64,000 nt of DNA from Rhipicephalus microplus (taxonomy: Eukaryota; Arthropoda; Arachnida; Ixodida; Ixodidae), in the NCBI RefSeq assembly GCF_043290135.1, contig NC_134710.1:281789776-281853775 (forward strand), given 5' to 3'. Below the pieces are notes generated by a model. It did no database searches, was not told where the DNA came from, and was given only the letters and a program-made list of their open reading frames with translations. Position numbers and translations under genes: made by a program. Below, piece after piece: positions 40,957 through 52,450 of this stretch; the first letter of the stretch is position 1; each line of letters begins with the position of its first letter.

Positions 40957-42240
40957 AAGATAAAGGGGGTGTCTTGTATTAGCTGGTCAGTAAGAGGTCT
41001 AGCGATTTCAGCGACGTATTTATTTACCGCTGAAAGTAAGAGCAGGGTCCTACAAAGTTGCGAACGTCCATTATGGCTGTCGGCAGAGAGAAATCCTTCA
41101 CGACTCCAATCTTTTCCGGTTCAAGCTGTAGGCCAAAAGCATCAGCAATATGCCCAAATATTGCAATGCAAATGCGCTCAAACCAGCATTTGGAAGATTT
41201 CAGCTGAAGTCTGGAAAGATATAAGCACCGCCGTGGTGGCCTAGTGGCTAAGGCACTCGGCTGCAGACCCGCAGGTCGCGGGATCAAATCCCAGCTGCGG
41301 CAGCTGTATTTCCGGTGAAGGCGGAAATGTTGTAGGCCCGTGTGCTCAGATTTGGGTGCACGTTAAAGAACTCCAGGTGGTCGAAATTTCCGGATCCCTC
41401 AACTACAGCGTCTCTCATATTCATATGGTAGTTTTGGCACGTTAAACCCAACATATGTATGTAGGGAAAGATTTAACAGGTTAAGAATAGCTTTGAGCCT
41501 ATCAAGGTGAGTTTCGACCGTGAACGAAAGTGCAATGACATCGTATAAACAGCATAAACACGTGGACCACTCAAATTGGTAATGCAAGGAGTCCATCATT
41601 CATTCTAATGTAGCTGGGGCATTACATGGGCCGAAAGGCATGACCTTGAACTGGTAGTGACCATCAGGCGTTAGAAAGGCTGTCTTCTCTCGGTTCATGT
41701 GGTCCACAGCAATCTCCCAATATCCAGAACGAAGGTCAGTGGAAGAGATGCAGACAATCAAGGGCGTCATATATTCGTGGTAGAGGATGGGGGTTTTTCT
41801 TTGTGATATTGTTTAGGTGTCGATAGCGCACACGAAAACGGCACAATTTGTCCTTCTTTTGAACTAACACAGCCGTAGACGCCCAGGGACAGTAAAGCAG
41901 TTCTATGATGTCTTTCGCGAGCATCTTGTTTTCTTCCCGCTGAAAGATGCCCCGCTCCAACGTAGAAACCCTGTACGGGGTGGCGGTGAACAAGTTTGGC
42001 GTTGTCAATGTATATGCTATGCTGGACAATGGACGTGTGGCCTAAAGGTCGATCACCGAAACCCACAAATGACCAGGTAGAACCCTAAAACACTCTGAAG
42101 GGCTTCAACATGTTCAAGCGAAAGGTCAGCAGCGATCATGCTTAAAATTTGATGGCTGCCGCAATTTTTGATGGTGCGTGGTGTGCAATAACACTGGCAT
42201 TCAGAGTCAAAGCTTCGACCTGCGAATCCAGCAGCGAACA
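40957..42240 (-). pseudogene. Gypsy A reverse transcriptase, split by a SINE
   Basis: PWASTAVLVQKKDKLCRFRV is followed by YRHLNNITKK and PLPRIYDALDCL (finger and palm), then MDSL...FEWSTCLCCLYDV at about 41.54 kb, ETHLDRLKAIL, and RNFVGPCSYF near 41.04 kb. The catalytic box, normally YLDD, reads CLYD-V here, so one catalytic aspartate is Tyr. The stretch between the active site and thumb contains SINE 41224-41458. Confidence 0.8.
41224..41458 (+). repeat. Ruka-type SINE in the gypsy A RT
   Basis: Head CCGCCGTGGTGGCCTAGTGG to tail GGCACGTTAAACCC. Short flanking repeats GGAAAGAT occur at 41213-41220 and 41465-41472. Confidence 0.9.
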
Positions 42241-42259
42241 AAGTTCAGCTATGGATATG

Positions 42260-42780
42260 CCTTGTGGAAGAACTTAACTTATAAAGCCAAAATTCATATC
42301 GGCTAGCCAGGCTTTATTAGCCATGATGCTGAAAACCGTTTAGAGAACAGCAACTGAATGCATCAGCAGCAAGTCGGGAATGGGTGCAACGTAATATTGG
42401 CTCACTGTCACAGCTGGTGAGCATAGCATGTCGACTTATGTAACAGTTTTCGGGGCTAGATGATTGAAGTCGCTGCAATTTATTCAGCTCGAAGGTTTTC
42501 ATGGGGGTCACTGTGTTGAGACAGTTTTAGCGCGGAATTGGCGGCGAGAAAATACCGTCCAAGGATGAGGTCGTGAAGGCATGTGGCAAGAAGAGTCAAT
42601 AGTAATATAAAAGGCTTCCGTAAGTTGAAGTGTTAGTTGATCTTTATGTGTGAACAAAATATCTCTATTATAAAATACTGGATCATAGTGGCGTGATTTA
42701 CCAGCCCAGCTTTTAGTTTTACTGCAATGCGCATGTGACGTTAATAATCGTGACAATCCTAATGGCCAGTGAAGCAAGAG
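42260..42780 (-). pseudogene. Gypsy A protease/linker region, poorly conserved
   Basis: Open frames at 42777-42508 and 42511-42317 precede the RT in the right order for a protease and linker. The aspartic protease triad was not recognised, so the assignment rests on position. Confidence 0.35.
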
Positions 42781-42955
42781 TGGCGAGCTTTTATCTGGTA
42801 TTGTAAATAATGCAGCACTAATTTACATCAGTGTCTCGAATTAGGTAACGGCATGTACGCAAATTCAGGGAAGTTTTACACTTACCTCGACCAGATTTAC
42901 GTGTCCTCATCATTCTTCTCCCGTGAAATGTCATGAAGCACTGAAGCAGCGAGCA

Positions 42956-42982
42956 CTGAAGGGCCCACAGTGGGCCCTTCAG
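42956..42982. repeat. Perfect 13-bp inverted repeat with 1-nt spacer
   Basis: CTGAAGGGCCCAC, A, GTGGGCCCTTCAG. A near-perfect palindrome with no T-run, just right of the gypsy A remnant. Function unknown. Confidence 0.8.
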
Positions 42983-43560
42983 AAGATGAAATCGAAGCGC
43001 ATCTGGGATGAGGAATTCATATGAGGTGTCTTCAGACGGTGATGAGGGTATTTTCTTCATTGGTTTGCATATATTTGCTGCTTCGGAACTTTTTAAAGAC
43101 GTTCGTGCGATAGCTATATAAATTACAACTGTTAGGCCTTACTATGAAACAAATGAAGAAAGTATACCCTTTAAAAGTCTTTGGAATCTTTATGAGATTA
43201 AATGCGAAATGCCAGGAACGTACATCAATGAAATTGAAAATAATAAATGTCAACTTCCAAGATATGTTGCTGTTGGGTACCGAGAGACGTATGATATCCA
43301 TGAACCGGCACACCTCAAATTCTCAGCAAGCGACCTGCCAGGTTAACTTGACGATCGCAATGCAATGCAGTTTTGAAGGGATTTCAGACTCATATTCTAA
43401 CGGTGCGCTCATAACAGATACAGGACACATCATTTGGACATTCAAAAATACTTTGACAGTTCGTTTAGTTCTCTCTCTGATAATCGTAACCTTAATCACA
43501 AGGCTATAGTTATATTTCTCTTGTGATCCTCTTTAAAGAATTATACTGTGCAGTAATTAC
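42983..43560. other. Unassigned stretch
   Basis: Includes a 121-codon frame (43144-43509) with no motif. No splice-supported exon or repeat was identified. Confidence 0.3.
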
Positions 43561-43564
43561 CCTG

Positions 43565-43705
43565 TTGAAAAAATGTCCACCATAGGAATGGTGGATTCCA
43601 CCATAAATCATTTTGGTGGATTATGGCGGTAGAAATGACGGTGGCACCTGTTGTGTGGTGGCGTATGGTGGATGGCGCGCTCCAGCCGGCAATGCTGGAG
43701 CGCGA
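43565..43705. repeat. TGGTGGA/TCCACCA-rich block with hairpin
   Basis: Many GGTGGA and TCCACC heptamers in both orientations within 110 bp. A hairpin with 11-bp arms follows (CGCGCTCCAGC at 43676 and GCTGGAGCGCG at 43694). Similar motifs recur at 44440-44690 and 45530-45860. Confidence 0.55.
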
Positions 43706-43789
43706 AGCAGCGCCAGAACCACCGTGACGAGCTGCCACTAAAGAAATAATGAAAAATATTTGTATAAAAAACGATGTAAAAAGCACCCG

Positions 43790-43880
43790 TAAGAAAAGGG
43801 CAATAGCGCGGAATCAAACCTGCCACATTTAAATTTCGAACTGAACACACCAACCACTGCGCCCCGCCGACAGATGGCGA
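43790..43880 (-). repeat. tRNA-like sequence (SINE head or tRNA pseudogene)
   Basis: Minus strand GGGCGCAGTGGTTGGTGTG resembles box A and GCAGGTTTGATTCCGCGC resembles box B. No closed cloverleaf can be drawn, so a functional tRNA is unlikely. Confidence 0.4.
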
Positions 43881-43885
43881 AATGG

Positions 43886-44796
43886 GTGTTACATAAGTAG
43901 TCAACTGACAAAGTCATTGTTTAACTTCAGTTCTGTTTGCCGCTTACTCGGGCGGGATGGCATCTGCACCTGCTACTAAAATTTGTACATTCGATAAACA
44001 CAAATAACTGCTGCCTGTAACGATTGCCACTACGATAATGGCAGCAGTGCTATGTTTTTGTTACAATTTACAACCACAAGGGAAAAAAACAACTCAGTGG
44101 ACTCAGGAGCAGATAGAGTTCAGTGGCAGTTACTGCTAAGTTTATTATCTGTTTCTCACTTCTTCGAAAGGGCGATATCAGTTCAGGTTTTATTACGCTT
44201 CCATGCTCATTCGATAGATATGCCAACATAATTGATTTTGATGTTTTTCGCGCAACGCACAGCGCAGCTGTGTCAGCGCACCCTAGTTGCTCTGTCGTTG
44301 AGAACAATTACATAACGACTTGAACAAAACGAATGCAGTGCGCCAAAAACATTATGCTATCATATTGGTTCAATAAACGTACGAATTGGCGTGTCTATGT
44401 TCTCGCATAAGAGCCAGTGAAGTGCGGGCGAGTGCGACCGGTGGCTGTCGGTGGAGGGAGGCGTAGCTTTGGTGGAAGTGCTGCAAGTGTGTCGCATTGA
44501 TGTTTGTTGCATCTTGCACGGACACCGTACACAATCAAAAAAGCTTCATTTAGGTTAAATGATGCCACAGCTGTGCGGTATTGTCATTTTTACTCGTCAA
44601 AATTGTGTATTCTGAAACCCAGAAGCGCCGATAACACTTGCACGGGCTCTGTCGGTATGACTAACCTTTGGTGGAAATAATGGTGGTGGAACAAAAGGGT
44701 GAAAGTCAAATTCACTGGGGATCATCTCGACGCTTCACGAGCGTGAATGTTTGTGCATATTCACACACACTTTGTTAACTTAAAGGTACGGCTTAA
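43886..44796. other. Mostly unassigned, TGGTGGA motifs near 44.44-44.70 kb
   Basis: No coding signal. TTGGTGGAA-type heptamers occur in direct orientation near 44470 and 44670. Confidence 0.35.
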
Positions 44797-45065
44797 TTGA
44801 TTGACTGATTTGTGCGGTTTGATTGATTGATATGTGGGGTTTAACGTCCCAAAACCACCATCTGATTATGAGAGACACCGTAGTGGAAGGCTCCGGAAAT
44901 TTCGACCACCTGGAGTTCTTTAACTTGCACCCAAATCTGAGTACACGGGCCTACAACATTTCCGCCTCTATCGGAAATCCAGCCGCCACAGCTGGGGTTC
45001 GATCATGCGACTGGTGGGTCAGCAGCCGAGTACCTTAACCACTGGACCACCGTGGCGGGGCAAAT
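44797..45065 (-). repeat. Ruka-type SINE, antisense
   Basis: Starts with TGATTGA tail repeats and ends CCACCGTGGCGGGGC. Flanks GTACGGCTTAA (44786-44796) and GTACGGCTCAA (45066-45076) form a target duplication with one difference. Confidence 0.92.
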
Positions 45066-45076
45066 GTACGGCTCAA

Positions 45077-45520
45077 ATATTAGAGTGTGCAGGAATTACC
45101 AGAGTTATGTTTCCAGAGTGGCGACCTATCAAGTGACCGCTGTAATCTGCTCTAACAATAAAAGAGCCAATTTCGAACTGGAGCCCATTTATTTGTCGAC
45201 AACTGCGTGCCGATGTAAAATATGTATTGTCATGTTCACAGTGGCACCCCCAGTCTTCTAAACATCACAACAAAGAAACACATCACGGATGTCAAACTGA
45301 TGTAAGTACGTGCACGAAATATAAACATATTCCCGGCCGCATATTCTATGCTCCACAAAAATTGAAGCGTTGTTGACACCACATGAATAAAAAAACAAAC
45401 GTACCAGAAAGCGAAATGACCGTAAACATATATCTCTGCGCATTCAAGAATGAATGACTACAAATAGGTGATTTTACGTACTGTCATGTGCTTTTCGTCA
45501 TGCCAAGATCACCCACCTAG
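45077..45520. other. Unassigned stretch
   Basis: Nothing recognised. Confidence 0.3.
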
Positions 45521-45527
45521 CTTCCGT

Positions 45528-45862
45528 CATGCCACCGTCATCTACCTTGCTCACCAAGTCTTCCACCCAATACGTTTTGCCTCGCCACAATGAGCCAGCA
45601 TTTTCCACCGTCACTACCATTGACTCGCCACTATCACCACAATCTGCCACCATTTTTTCTACTCTATCCGTCATCAGCCGGCATTTTACACCGTCACCAT
45701 TTTTGGCACACCACTACCACCACCATATGCCACCATTTTTTCCACTCTCGCCGTCATCAGCCATTATGACCTTAAAAGTTTCCACCATATCCACTAATAT
45801 TTCCACCACATCCACTATTCTTTCCACCATATCTAACAACGATTCCAGCATCCACCAACCCA
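45528..45862. repeat. Degenerate TCCACCA-type tandem array
   Basis: Units such as TTTCCACCATATCCACTA recur with irregular spacing. The 145-codon frame through it is a by-product. On the opposite strand the unit is TGGTGGA, as at 43.57 kb. Confidence 0.6.
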
Positions 45863-45864
45863 AG

Positions 45865-46560
45865 ATTTTCAATAGGGTAGTGGGCCCAATATTACACGAA
45901 ATTGAGAAAGAAATTGACAACTTACCGTTATTCAAAACACTTGGCCCTCATGGCATATCAGATTAATTTTACAATCGTTAAAAAACCTTTCTCCCACATT
46001 GCTAGATGTTTTTCAAACAAGTACTGACATGGAGACACTCTCGCAATCTTTTTGCAGATGCTACACTGTATTAGCACGGAAATTCTCTGTGGAGGAAAAA
46101 CTTCACTCAGTCGAGAGCTACAGACCAACATCGCTGTCAATCATGGATTACAAAATACTTGCGAAGTTATCAATAGGCTTCAATTCACGATGGCGATCCA
46201 CATTGGGTCTCATCAGGCATGTGGTATTAGGATAATATAAGGGTCACTCGTGTACAGTTCTTCAATACTGTTACGGCTATCAAAAACAGCTTGCAGCTAT
46301 ACAGCTAGACTTTTCAAAAGCCTATGATCTTGTTAGTAAGTCGTTCCTTTTTTTTCTTCTTGAGCGTGCATATATATGTGGACAAACTGGTGCTTAAAGG
46401 CATAAAACTTTGTTTTAAAGAATGTTCAAGTCGTCTGATTGTTAATGGTCAGCTCTCAAAACCAGTTTCTCTTTTCTATTCTGTGAATCAGGCATGCCCT
46501 ACGCCAACGTCTCTGTTTGCACTTTATCTAGATCCACTCTGATTAAGCATAATACAGTAC
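45865..46560 (+). pseudogene. L1/Tx1-like LINE reverse transcriptase fragment
   Basis: Over shifted frames: EIEKEIDNLPLFKTLGPHGIS, QSFCRCYTVL, SRELQTNIAV (decayed SYRPISL), GSHQACGI, LDFSKAYDLV, CFKECSSRLIVNGQLSKPVS and LFALYLDPL. The pattern GPxGI, FxKAYD and SVxQxCP...LFALYLxPL suggests the L1/Tx1 group. The catalytic box itself was not found, and the copy ends near 46560. Confidence 0.65.
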
Positions 46561-46599
46561 AGTTGCATTCGTGGCTTTAGCATATTAGGCAAAGAAGTT

Positions 46600-47150
46600 T
46601 ACAAAAGTTAGAATGAAATGAGAAAAAGGCAGGAAGGTTAACCAGAAATCAGGCCATCCGGTTTGCTATCCTGCATTAAGGGAAAGGGGAATAGGGTGGG
46701 AAATTAGAAAGGAAACGAAAAGCAAAAAAGATGCGCGAAAAAAAAAGAACTCTGGGGTGCTATATCCTGTTCAATAGGCCACTACGACGGGAAAAAGTTG
46801 AATAAGGCCTTGACTGATTGTCTTTGTGAAAACAGACTATGTCGGCTTTAGAGAATCGACTGTTCTGACAAGAGTCTATTGTCAAGGTGAGGTAACGCAG
46901 TAGCTAGCGGCTGTGTTTTCACGCTGTAGCGAGGGCAGTGACAGATAACGTGCTCTATCGTTTCATCGCTGCCGGAGTGATCGCAAGTGGCACTGTCTTC
47001 CATGCTGACTCTGAAAGCGAAAAATTTGGTGAAACCGACACCAAGCCATGGTCGGCAAGGAACCGTTGTCTCAAGTCGAGAGAGTTCGGACGGAGGCCTA
47101 AGTCGACAAAACGGGTCCAGCCTATACAGTCGCATGTGCATAAGCACTCA
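46600..47150 (-). mobile_element. LINE 3' end (zinc-finger C-terminus and 3' UTR)
   Basis: Minus strand 47147-46848 encodes PSELSRLETTVPCRPWLGVG and CDHSGSDETIEHVICHCPRY, the H/C-rich C-terminal block of I/R1-type LINE ORF2 proteins (C-x-x-C...E-x-x-x-H-x-x-x-x-C). A decayed 3' UTR continues to about 46600. Confidence 0.65.
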
Positions 47151-48295
47151 GTGTGTCACATGAATTTTACATCTTTATTGGCAGTTTTTCGCAATTTCAT
47201 AGCAGCATACGCCCTTGAGAATAGAATAGATTTTTCAACACCGTCTTATTGCAGTTAAAGTATTAGATTAGGCAGCCAGTAACCCTTTTTTGCGCATTTA
47301 AGCCAATTATGAAAAATGGGGTATCGCCGATTTGAACGTTTGGCATTGTATCAGGAGCTCATTTAAATGCCTCCAAGAGTTTAGGACTATGGTTTGCTTG
47401 GTGGAATAGCATGACGATTTAATTCACAGAAATTAATTGAACAATAAAAGCTCGTACATACCTTGGTGTATCATTCATTGTGTAAAAATTCATTGTGCAT
47501 TACTGGCAGAAGCCCATCCCTAAGCTTAAACGATAAGGCCAGACATTGGTTGCTCATTGATTGTCAATATTTAGGTGAGCGGAACCTTGCAATACTTTTC
47601 TAGCAACAAATCTTCACTATGTATTGCATATTGCACATGATTTTATATACAACTCTTTCTTTGTATTTTGGCTACTTTGATGTGGTCTTTAGCTTTTGAG
47701 CCCATGTGTCGTGACAACATATTCAGGGCAGTTAGTGAAAGTGGCTTGAGATTAAAAAATCTTTATCTATAGTAAACAGTTTCCCAATCATTTTTTGAAA
47801 CAATTCTCATCTTGTAATTTCTTCATTGTTTTCGGTTACATGTGTTCATTGTTTACCAGACCTGATTGTTTCATTGAACTTCTCCAAACACCCGTGTTTG
47901 TGGAGATTGATGTAGGAAGTTTACCTCGCTGTTCAGTTGCTTAAAGCTCGCTTTTCTGTAGAATATCTGTACACAGTATCGTGCAAGGTACTGTAGAAAT
48001 ATCTACTAGGTCTTCTCTTCTGGCTTTCATTGTATCGTTCATTTTACTCTGATCTTGTATGCCACGATGTGTTGAAATAAGTGCGTAAAGTTTACACTCC
48101 ATTGAACTCAAAAAAATTCTTCAATAAGCACTCTGAAACATTGCCGGTAAGCACATGGGTAAAAATAAAAGGTGTCTTTGTTCCTTCTGTTACTGCCGTT
48201 TACTTTTTATTTATTTATTTATTTTTTATCATTTTTTCTCTTGATAGTCTGCCCCTAGGTATAATTTTTATTCAAAAATAGACATAAAACTTTTT
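47151..48295. other. Unassigned A+T-rich stretch
   Basis: No gene recognised. An AATAAA occurs near 47441 and a (TTTA)n run near 48205. Confidence 0.3.
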
Positions 48296-48299
48296 TGTG

Positions 48300-49210
48300 T
48301 ATAAACTCTAGTAGAGAACGGGGGTGTGGTGCACCAAGACAGTGGTCGAAGTCGGGTGGTTGGCCAGGCCTGAGACCTGTTGCATGGAGGTGACGCCGAC
48401 ACTTAATTGTAGACCAGTGTAAGTCCAGAGTAAATATGGGGCATTTACATCTTGGATTGGGGCGTCACAAAATGGGCATAATGTGCCATACGGGCCTCGG
48501 TACTTTTGCGCCCAAAGGGTGGTCATAGATGGTGTAAGCGCGACCCCAACACGAAGCCTCCGCAACGTAACCTCTTCTCGGCGGTTTAAACCACCAGGGA
48601 GGTATCATATACACGGAAGTACAAGAGTTCGTGAGGCACATAAGAAGCTTTATTTTTCCCAGAGCATCTTCCCTGAGCGTCCTCAGGAAAATACGGAAGC
48701 AGTTATTGTGTAATTTTAGGGTGGGTTGCTAAATCAGCTTTGACAAGGTCCGGCAAAGCGGCCCATGGAACTCACAGAACACGTGTTTTCACAGATGCGG
48801 AGGCAGCAAGAACGTGAATAATATCCGAGAGTGATGTAGAGCGACACACTTGTCGTATATCGTGAATAGCTTGCGTCGAGCCGGTACGAATGATGAGCTG
48901 AGAACATCTGCATGTTGTAGAAGAGGTAGCAGCGCTGCCGGTCCATCACGTATAGCAGCCAGATCAGCAAGGTGAGCCGGTGATGCAGGACCCACAAAAT
49001 GTGAGCATGTCTGGCCAGCCTCTAGTAATAGTGGACATACAAGGGCGGTATGAATGGTGGTGCCGCTCACACTGGTATCCGTGTAAGCGACGACAGTAGC
49101 GACAGCTAGGTTATCGGTGCGAAGCAGGCGGGATACTTTGGCGTTCGCCTGGCATGGAACCCGGCTGTTAAGGCGACCGAGGTGTTTGTTTTCAGTCAGT
49201 TGCATGCTCT
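48300..49210 (-). pseudogene. LINE ORF2 C-terminus with RNase H and zinc-finger region
   Basis: 49205-48789 reads VVAYTDTSVSGTTIHTALVC, then SPAHLADLAAIRDGPAALLP, an RNase H domain (TDxS block, E replaced by D in the A-x-L-A-A-I helix). Downstream, RRLRVGVALTPSMTTLWAQK and TLCPFCDAPIQDV keep the C-terminal C-x-x-C motif. LINEs with an ORF2 RNase H belong to the I/R1/LOA-type clades. Confidence 0.65.
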
Positions 49211-49484
49211 TTATGTATGCGCTGGAAAAAAATAGAGCAATGCTTCGTTAGCTACAAAGACGCTATTCTGATTTGGGAATTCCTTTCAGCGACCATTGCA
49301 AAAAAGTTTCATCATTAATTCTCCCACAATGCGTTATCCTTTGCCAGCATCGCTTGTTGTAGTGCCATGTGATATGCTTTTTCTTATGGCATGCACAGCT
49401 CATGAAAGACAAGTACACAGTACCATATTGCATGAGTCATCACCTTAAGCACACACTTCATTCAAACAGCTATTCACCTCTAGG
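49211..49484. other. Unassigned stretch between LINE fragments
   Basis: Nothing recognised. Confidence 0.3.
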
Positions 49485-50031
49485 ACAATTATGACTACCT
49501 AGACTTCGGACCGGCACCGCAGGGGCGTATGCATAAGTAGGCGTTTGGTGTAGCGACACCACAGACCCGAGCTAACGGGGTGGGGAGGTGGGGTTTCGAC
49601 TCTTTCCCATGCCTAGCCATGCATGGCTTTGCCGTGTCCGGGGAAAAGGGGATCCTGGGGATTGAGCCGATGGCGGGTGAACGGACCTTTAAGGTTCCCT
49701 GGCAGAGGTAACACACCCCTTTGGCCCTGGCTTCACGTAGACGGCTCCCCTGGGCTCTCCCACCTAGGGGAAATCGGCAGTCGACTTTTCCTGTGTCTAT
49801 CTCCCTCCTGATCTTCATCTTTTGAATATTCCAATCTTTCCTGTCATCTCCTCCCTTCTGTTCACTTCTATCTTCCAGGCGACAAGGGTTAACCTTGTGT
49901 ATACGCCCTCTCTTGGTCACATATTATTGCGGTATAGTAGCTTTGTAGAGCCTATACGTACTTTATGGCCTCTTTTTATTTTCTAAACTGTCTGATGGCC
50001 CTTCTCCAAGAGGTGGCGCACCAAAGCAACA

Positions 50032-50710
50032 TTGAATTTATTCATAAAGCCAAAAGAAATTTTCCGGCGCTTCCATGTGATCCACTGTGAAACACAAGAA
50101 AAGAACGCAAGAACCATCTATCCGTTTGTCGTTTCCAAATGCCTCCCAAGTACCCTTGGTCCAGGGTATCAGACTATACGTATGGCTAGTGGGGACCTTC
50201 TTCTTCAAGTCCAAACCAACACCCAGTATAAAAACCTGATAAAACTCACCTCTTTCGGAATCACACCTGTAACTATCACGCCACACCGTTCCCTGAAACG
50301 TTCCCGAGGCGTAGTGTCCCATCAAGATCTAATTAACCTGAGAGAGAGTGAGCTCCTTGACGGCTGGAACGAACAGCATGTAACGCATGCGTAGAAAATT
50401 AATATCAGGCGTGACAACAAAGAAAATCTACCAAAGGACCTCATTTCTTATATTTTGCACACGTACACTTCCAGAATATATTGAAACAGGCTACTTGAAA
50501 TGAAAGGTCTGACCCTACATCCCAAACCCCCAACGTTGTCTTAAGTGCCAGCAATTCGGCCATGGTTCTCAGGGCTGCCGCAGCCATCAAACCTGTGCAA
50601 AGTGTAGTTCGCACGAACACGCTACAGACAAAGGTGAAGAAGCCACTACCCACTGCGCGAACTACTATGGTGGACACCCCGCTTACTTTCGTGCATGCCC
50701 TACGTAAAAC
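50032..50710 (+). pseudogene. I-type LINE ORF1 (gag-like) with CCHC knuckles
   Basis: Frame 50032-50394 (120 codons) reads FRRFHVIHC, SKCLPSTLGPGYQTIRMASG and VTITPHRSLKRSRGVVSHQD. After stops, CLKCQQFGHGSQGC at about 50.55 kb is an intact C-x2-C-x4-H-x4-C knuckle. CAKCSSHEH and HCANYYGGHPAYFRACP follow as further knuckles. This matches LINE ORF1 nucleocapsid-like proteins. Confidence 0.72.
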
Positions 50711-50864
50711 ATGAAAAAGAAGTACTTAAACTGAAAAGAAATGAAAACATCTCGTTTAGGGAGGCGCGCAAGAGTCTACTAATGCAGGGTCCTTCTTCGT
50801 GGAGGTGGCACGAAAGGAGGCAGTGCTAACGAAATTCGCGGTGCCAAATGGGAAGAGGAAAACT

Positions 50865-52450
50865 GATTCCGACTGAACCCACAAAAAATCGCATGTGTCT
50901 TGTTCTCCCGAAAGAGAGGCATGCACTGAGAACCTGACATTCAATTGAATGGTCAACATCTGTGTGTTAATGCCAAGCGTAAATTCTTAGGCCTAATCTC
51001 GGACAACAAGCTAACCTTCATACCGCAAATCAGGAATTTAAAAAGAAAATGTGTAAAAGGCATGAATGTTCTGAAAGTTTTGTCACATAGTACGTGGGGT
51101 AGTGACAGGCAGTGTCCCATGAACTTGTATAGAAGCCTCATTTGCAGCCGCTTGGACTATGGGGCCGTTGTTTATCAGTCTGCGACTCAAAGTCATTTCA
51201 AGATGCTGGACCCCGTGCACCATTTGGGCATCTGCCTTTCTACGGGTGATTTTCGCACCAGCCCCGTGGAAAGCCTCTACTTTGAGTCAAATGAGTCTTC
51301 GCTTCATCTGTAGAGAACTTACATGTCCTTTGTAAACTTACTTAAGGTGAAATCAGACAAGAATCACCCCTCACACTACACTACTAATGATTTGTCGAGC
51401 TCCACTCTGTTTCAAAACAGGCCTACGATGATGCAGCTTTACTCAGTTCGCCTGAAAGGTCTAGCAGAGGAAACTTTTGTGTCACTTGAACACACTTTAA
51501 TGGCTCCTGCAGCATACCCGCCACCCTGGCAGTGGCAGACTATAGACTGCGATGTGTCTTTCCTAGAAGCTACAAAACACGCGCCCATTGCCCATATCCG
51601 AACATACGTCCCGGAATTTCACCACAAATACACATGTCCTGAAATCTTTACAGATGCCTCTGAGTCTAACTCCTCTTTATCCTATGCTGTTGTCGGCTCA
51701 TCCTTTTCGGATGCTAGCCCTCTATATCCAGACACAAGTATCTTCACCGCGAAAGCTTATGCGATACTTCTGGCCGCTAAACACATAAAACAATTACAAC
51801 TACAAAAGCAGTAATTTATACGAGTTCCCTCAGTGTGTTAACTGCTCTGCAAACTCCTAAAGAACAAAAACCTGTCCTCGTCTTACTTTACTCTAATTTA
51901 TGCACACTTAACACACTCAAGCAACATGTCATAGTGTGCTGGGTGCCAGGGCACCGTGAGATCCAAGGCAACGTGAAAGCGGATCAGCTTGCTGCATCCG
52001 TCCACGAAAGCACTGCCACTACACCCATATAAATCCCGGCCCTTGACCTTAAGCCGTCTCTCAAACGAAAGCTCAGGGCCTACTGGCAGAGCAAGTGGGA
52101 TAGACACGCACAAAACTACTACACGTTATTAAGCCACACCTTGTTCATTGGCCGCCAGTATCAAAATCACGTCGTAAAGAGGTAACACTAACAAGCTCAG
52201 GATAGGACACACATACACGACACACTCATATATTTTGTCTGGTGGCGATCCACAATTGTGTGGCAGATGTGGTTAACCACTAACAGTTTTTCACATTTTT
52301 ATCCAATGTGAACAATTAGACACTCTGAGAAGACCACACTTTTCCTTACCCTACCGACAGCTTATACAATTACACCCTGCAATGTTCGTTGGTAGGGAAC
52401 CGCTTTTCACTCATAAATCGTGAGCTTTTTAAGAGAGGTCTGCTTTTACC
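50865..52450 (+). pseudogene. I-type LINE ORF2 remnant: RT thumb, RNase H, C-terminal zinc finger
   Basis: 50945-51313 carries KFLGLISDNKLTFIPQI and SLICSRLDYGAVVYQSA (RT thumb). 51323-51814 carries IFTDASESNSS and IFTAKAYAILLAAKHIK (first two RNase H blocks, D and E present). A frameshift near 51.81 kb destroys the third aspartate block; VICWVPGHREIQGN-like sequence follows at about 51.93 kb. The zinc-finger end, LSGGDPQLCGRCG, lies near 52.23 kb. Confidence 0.75.

Larger units (their letters stand above)
28228..42780 (-). mobile_element. Gypsy element A (Ty3/gypsy), interrupted by nested insertions
   Basis: A minus-strand element whose 3' LTR is at 28228-29185. Reading leftward from 42.8 kb it has a protease-like region, RT, (insertion B), RNase H, integrase zinc finger, integrase core and C-terminal domain. 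Removing B and one GACCC copy keeps RT-RNase H coding order and frame across the junction. Gag and the 5' LTR were not found, so it is truncated on the right at about 42.8 kb. Numerous stops and a catalytic substitution show that it is dead. Confidence 0.8.

Noticed and set aside
45529..45966. 145-codon Ser/Thr/Pro-rich frame
   Set aside because: Most of it is the degenerate TCCACCA array; only its last part is coding-like and belongs to a LINE RT fragment.
49495..49920. 141-codon minus-strand frame
   Set aside because: It lies antisense in the G+C-rich 5' UTR of the I-type LINE and has no motif.
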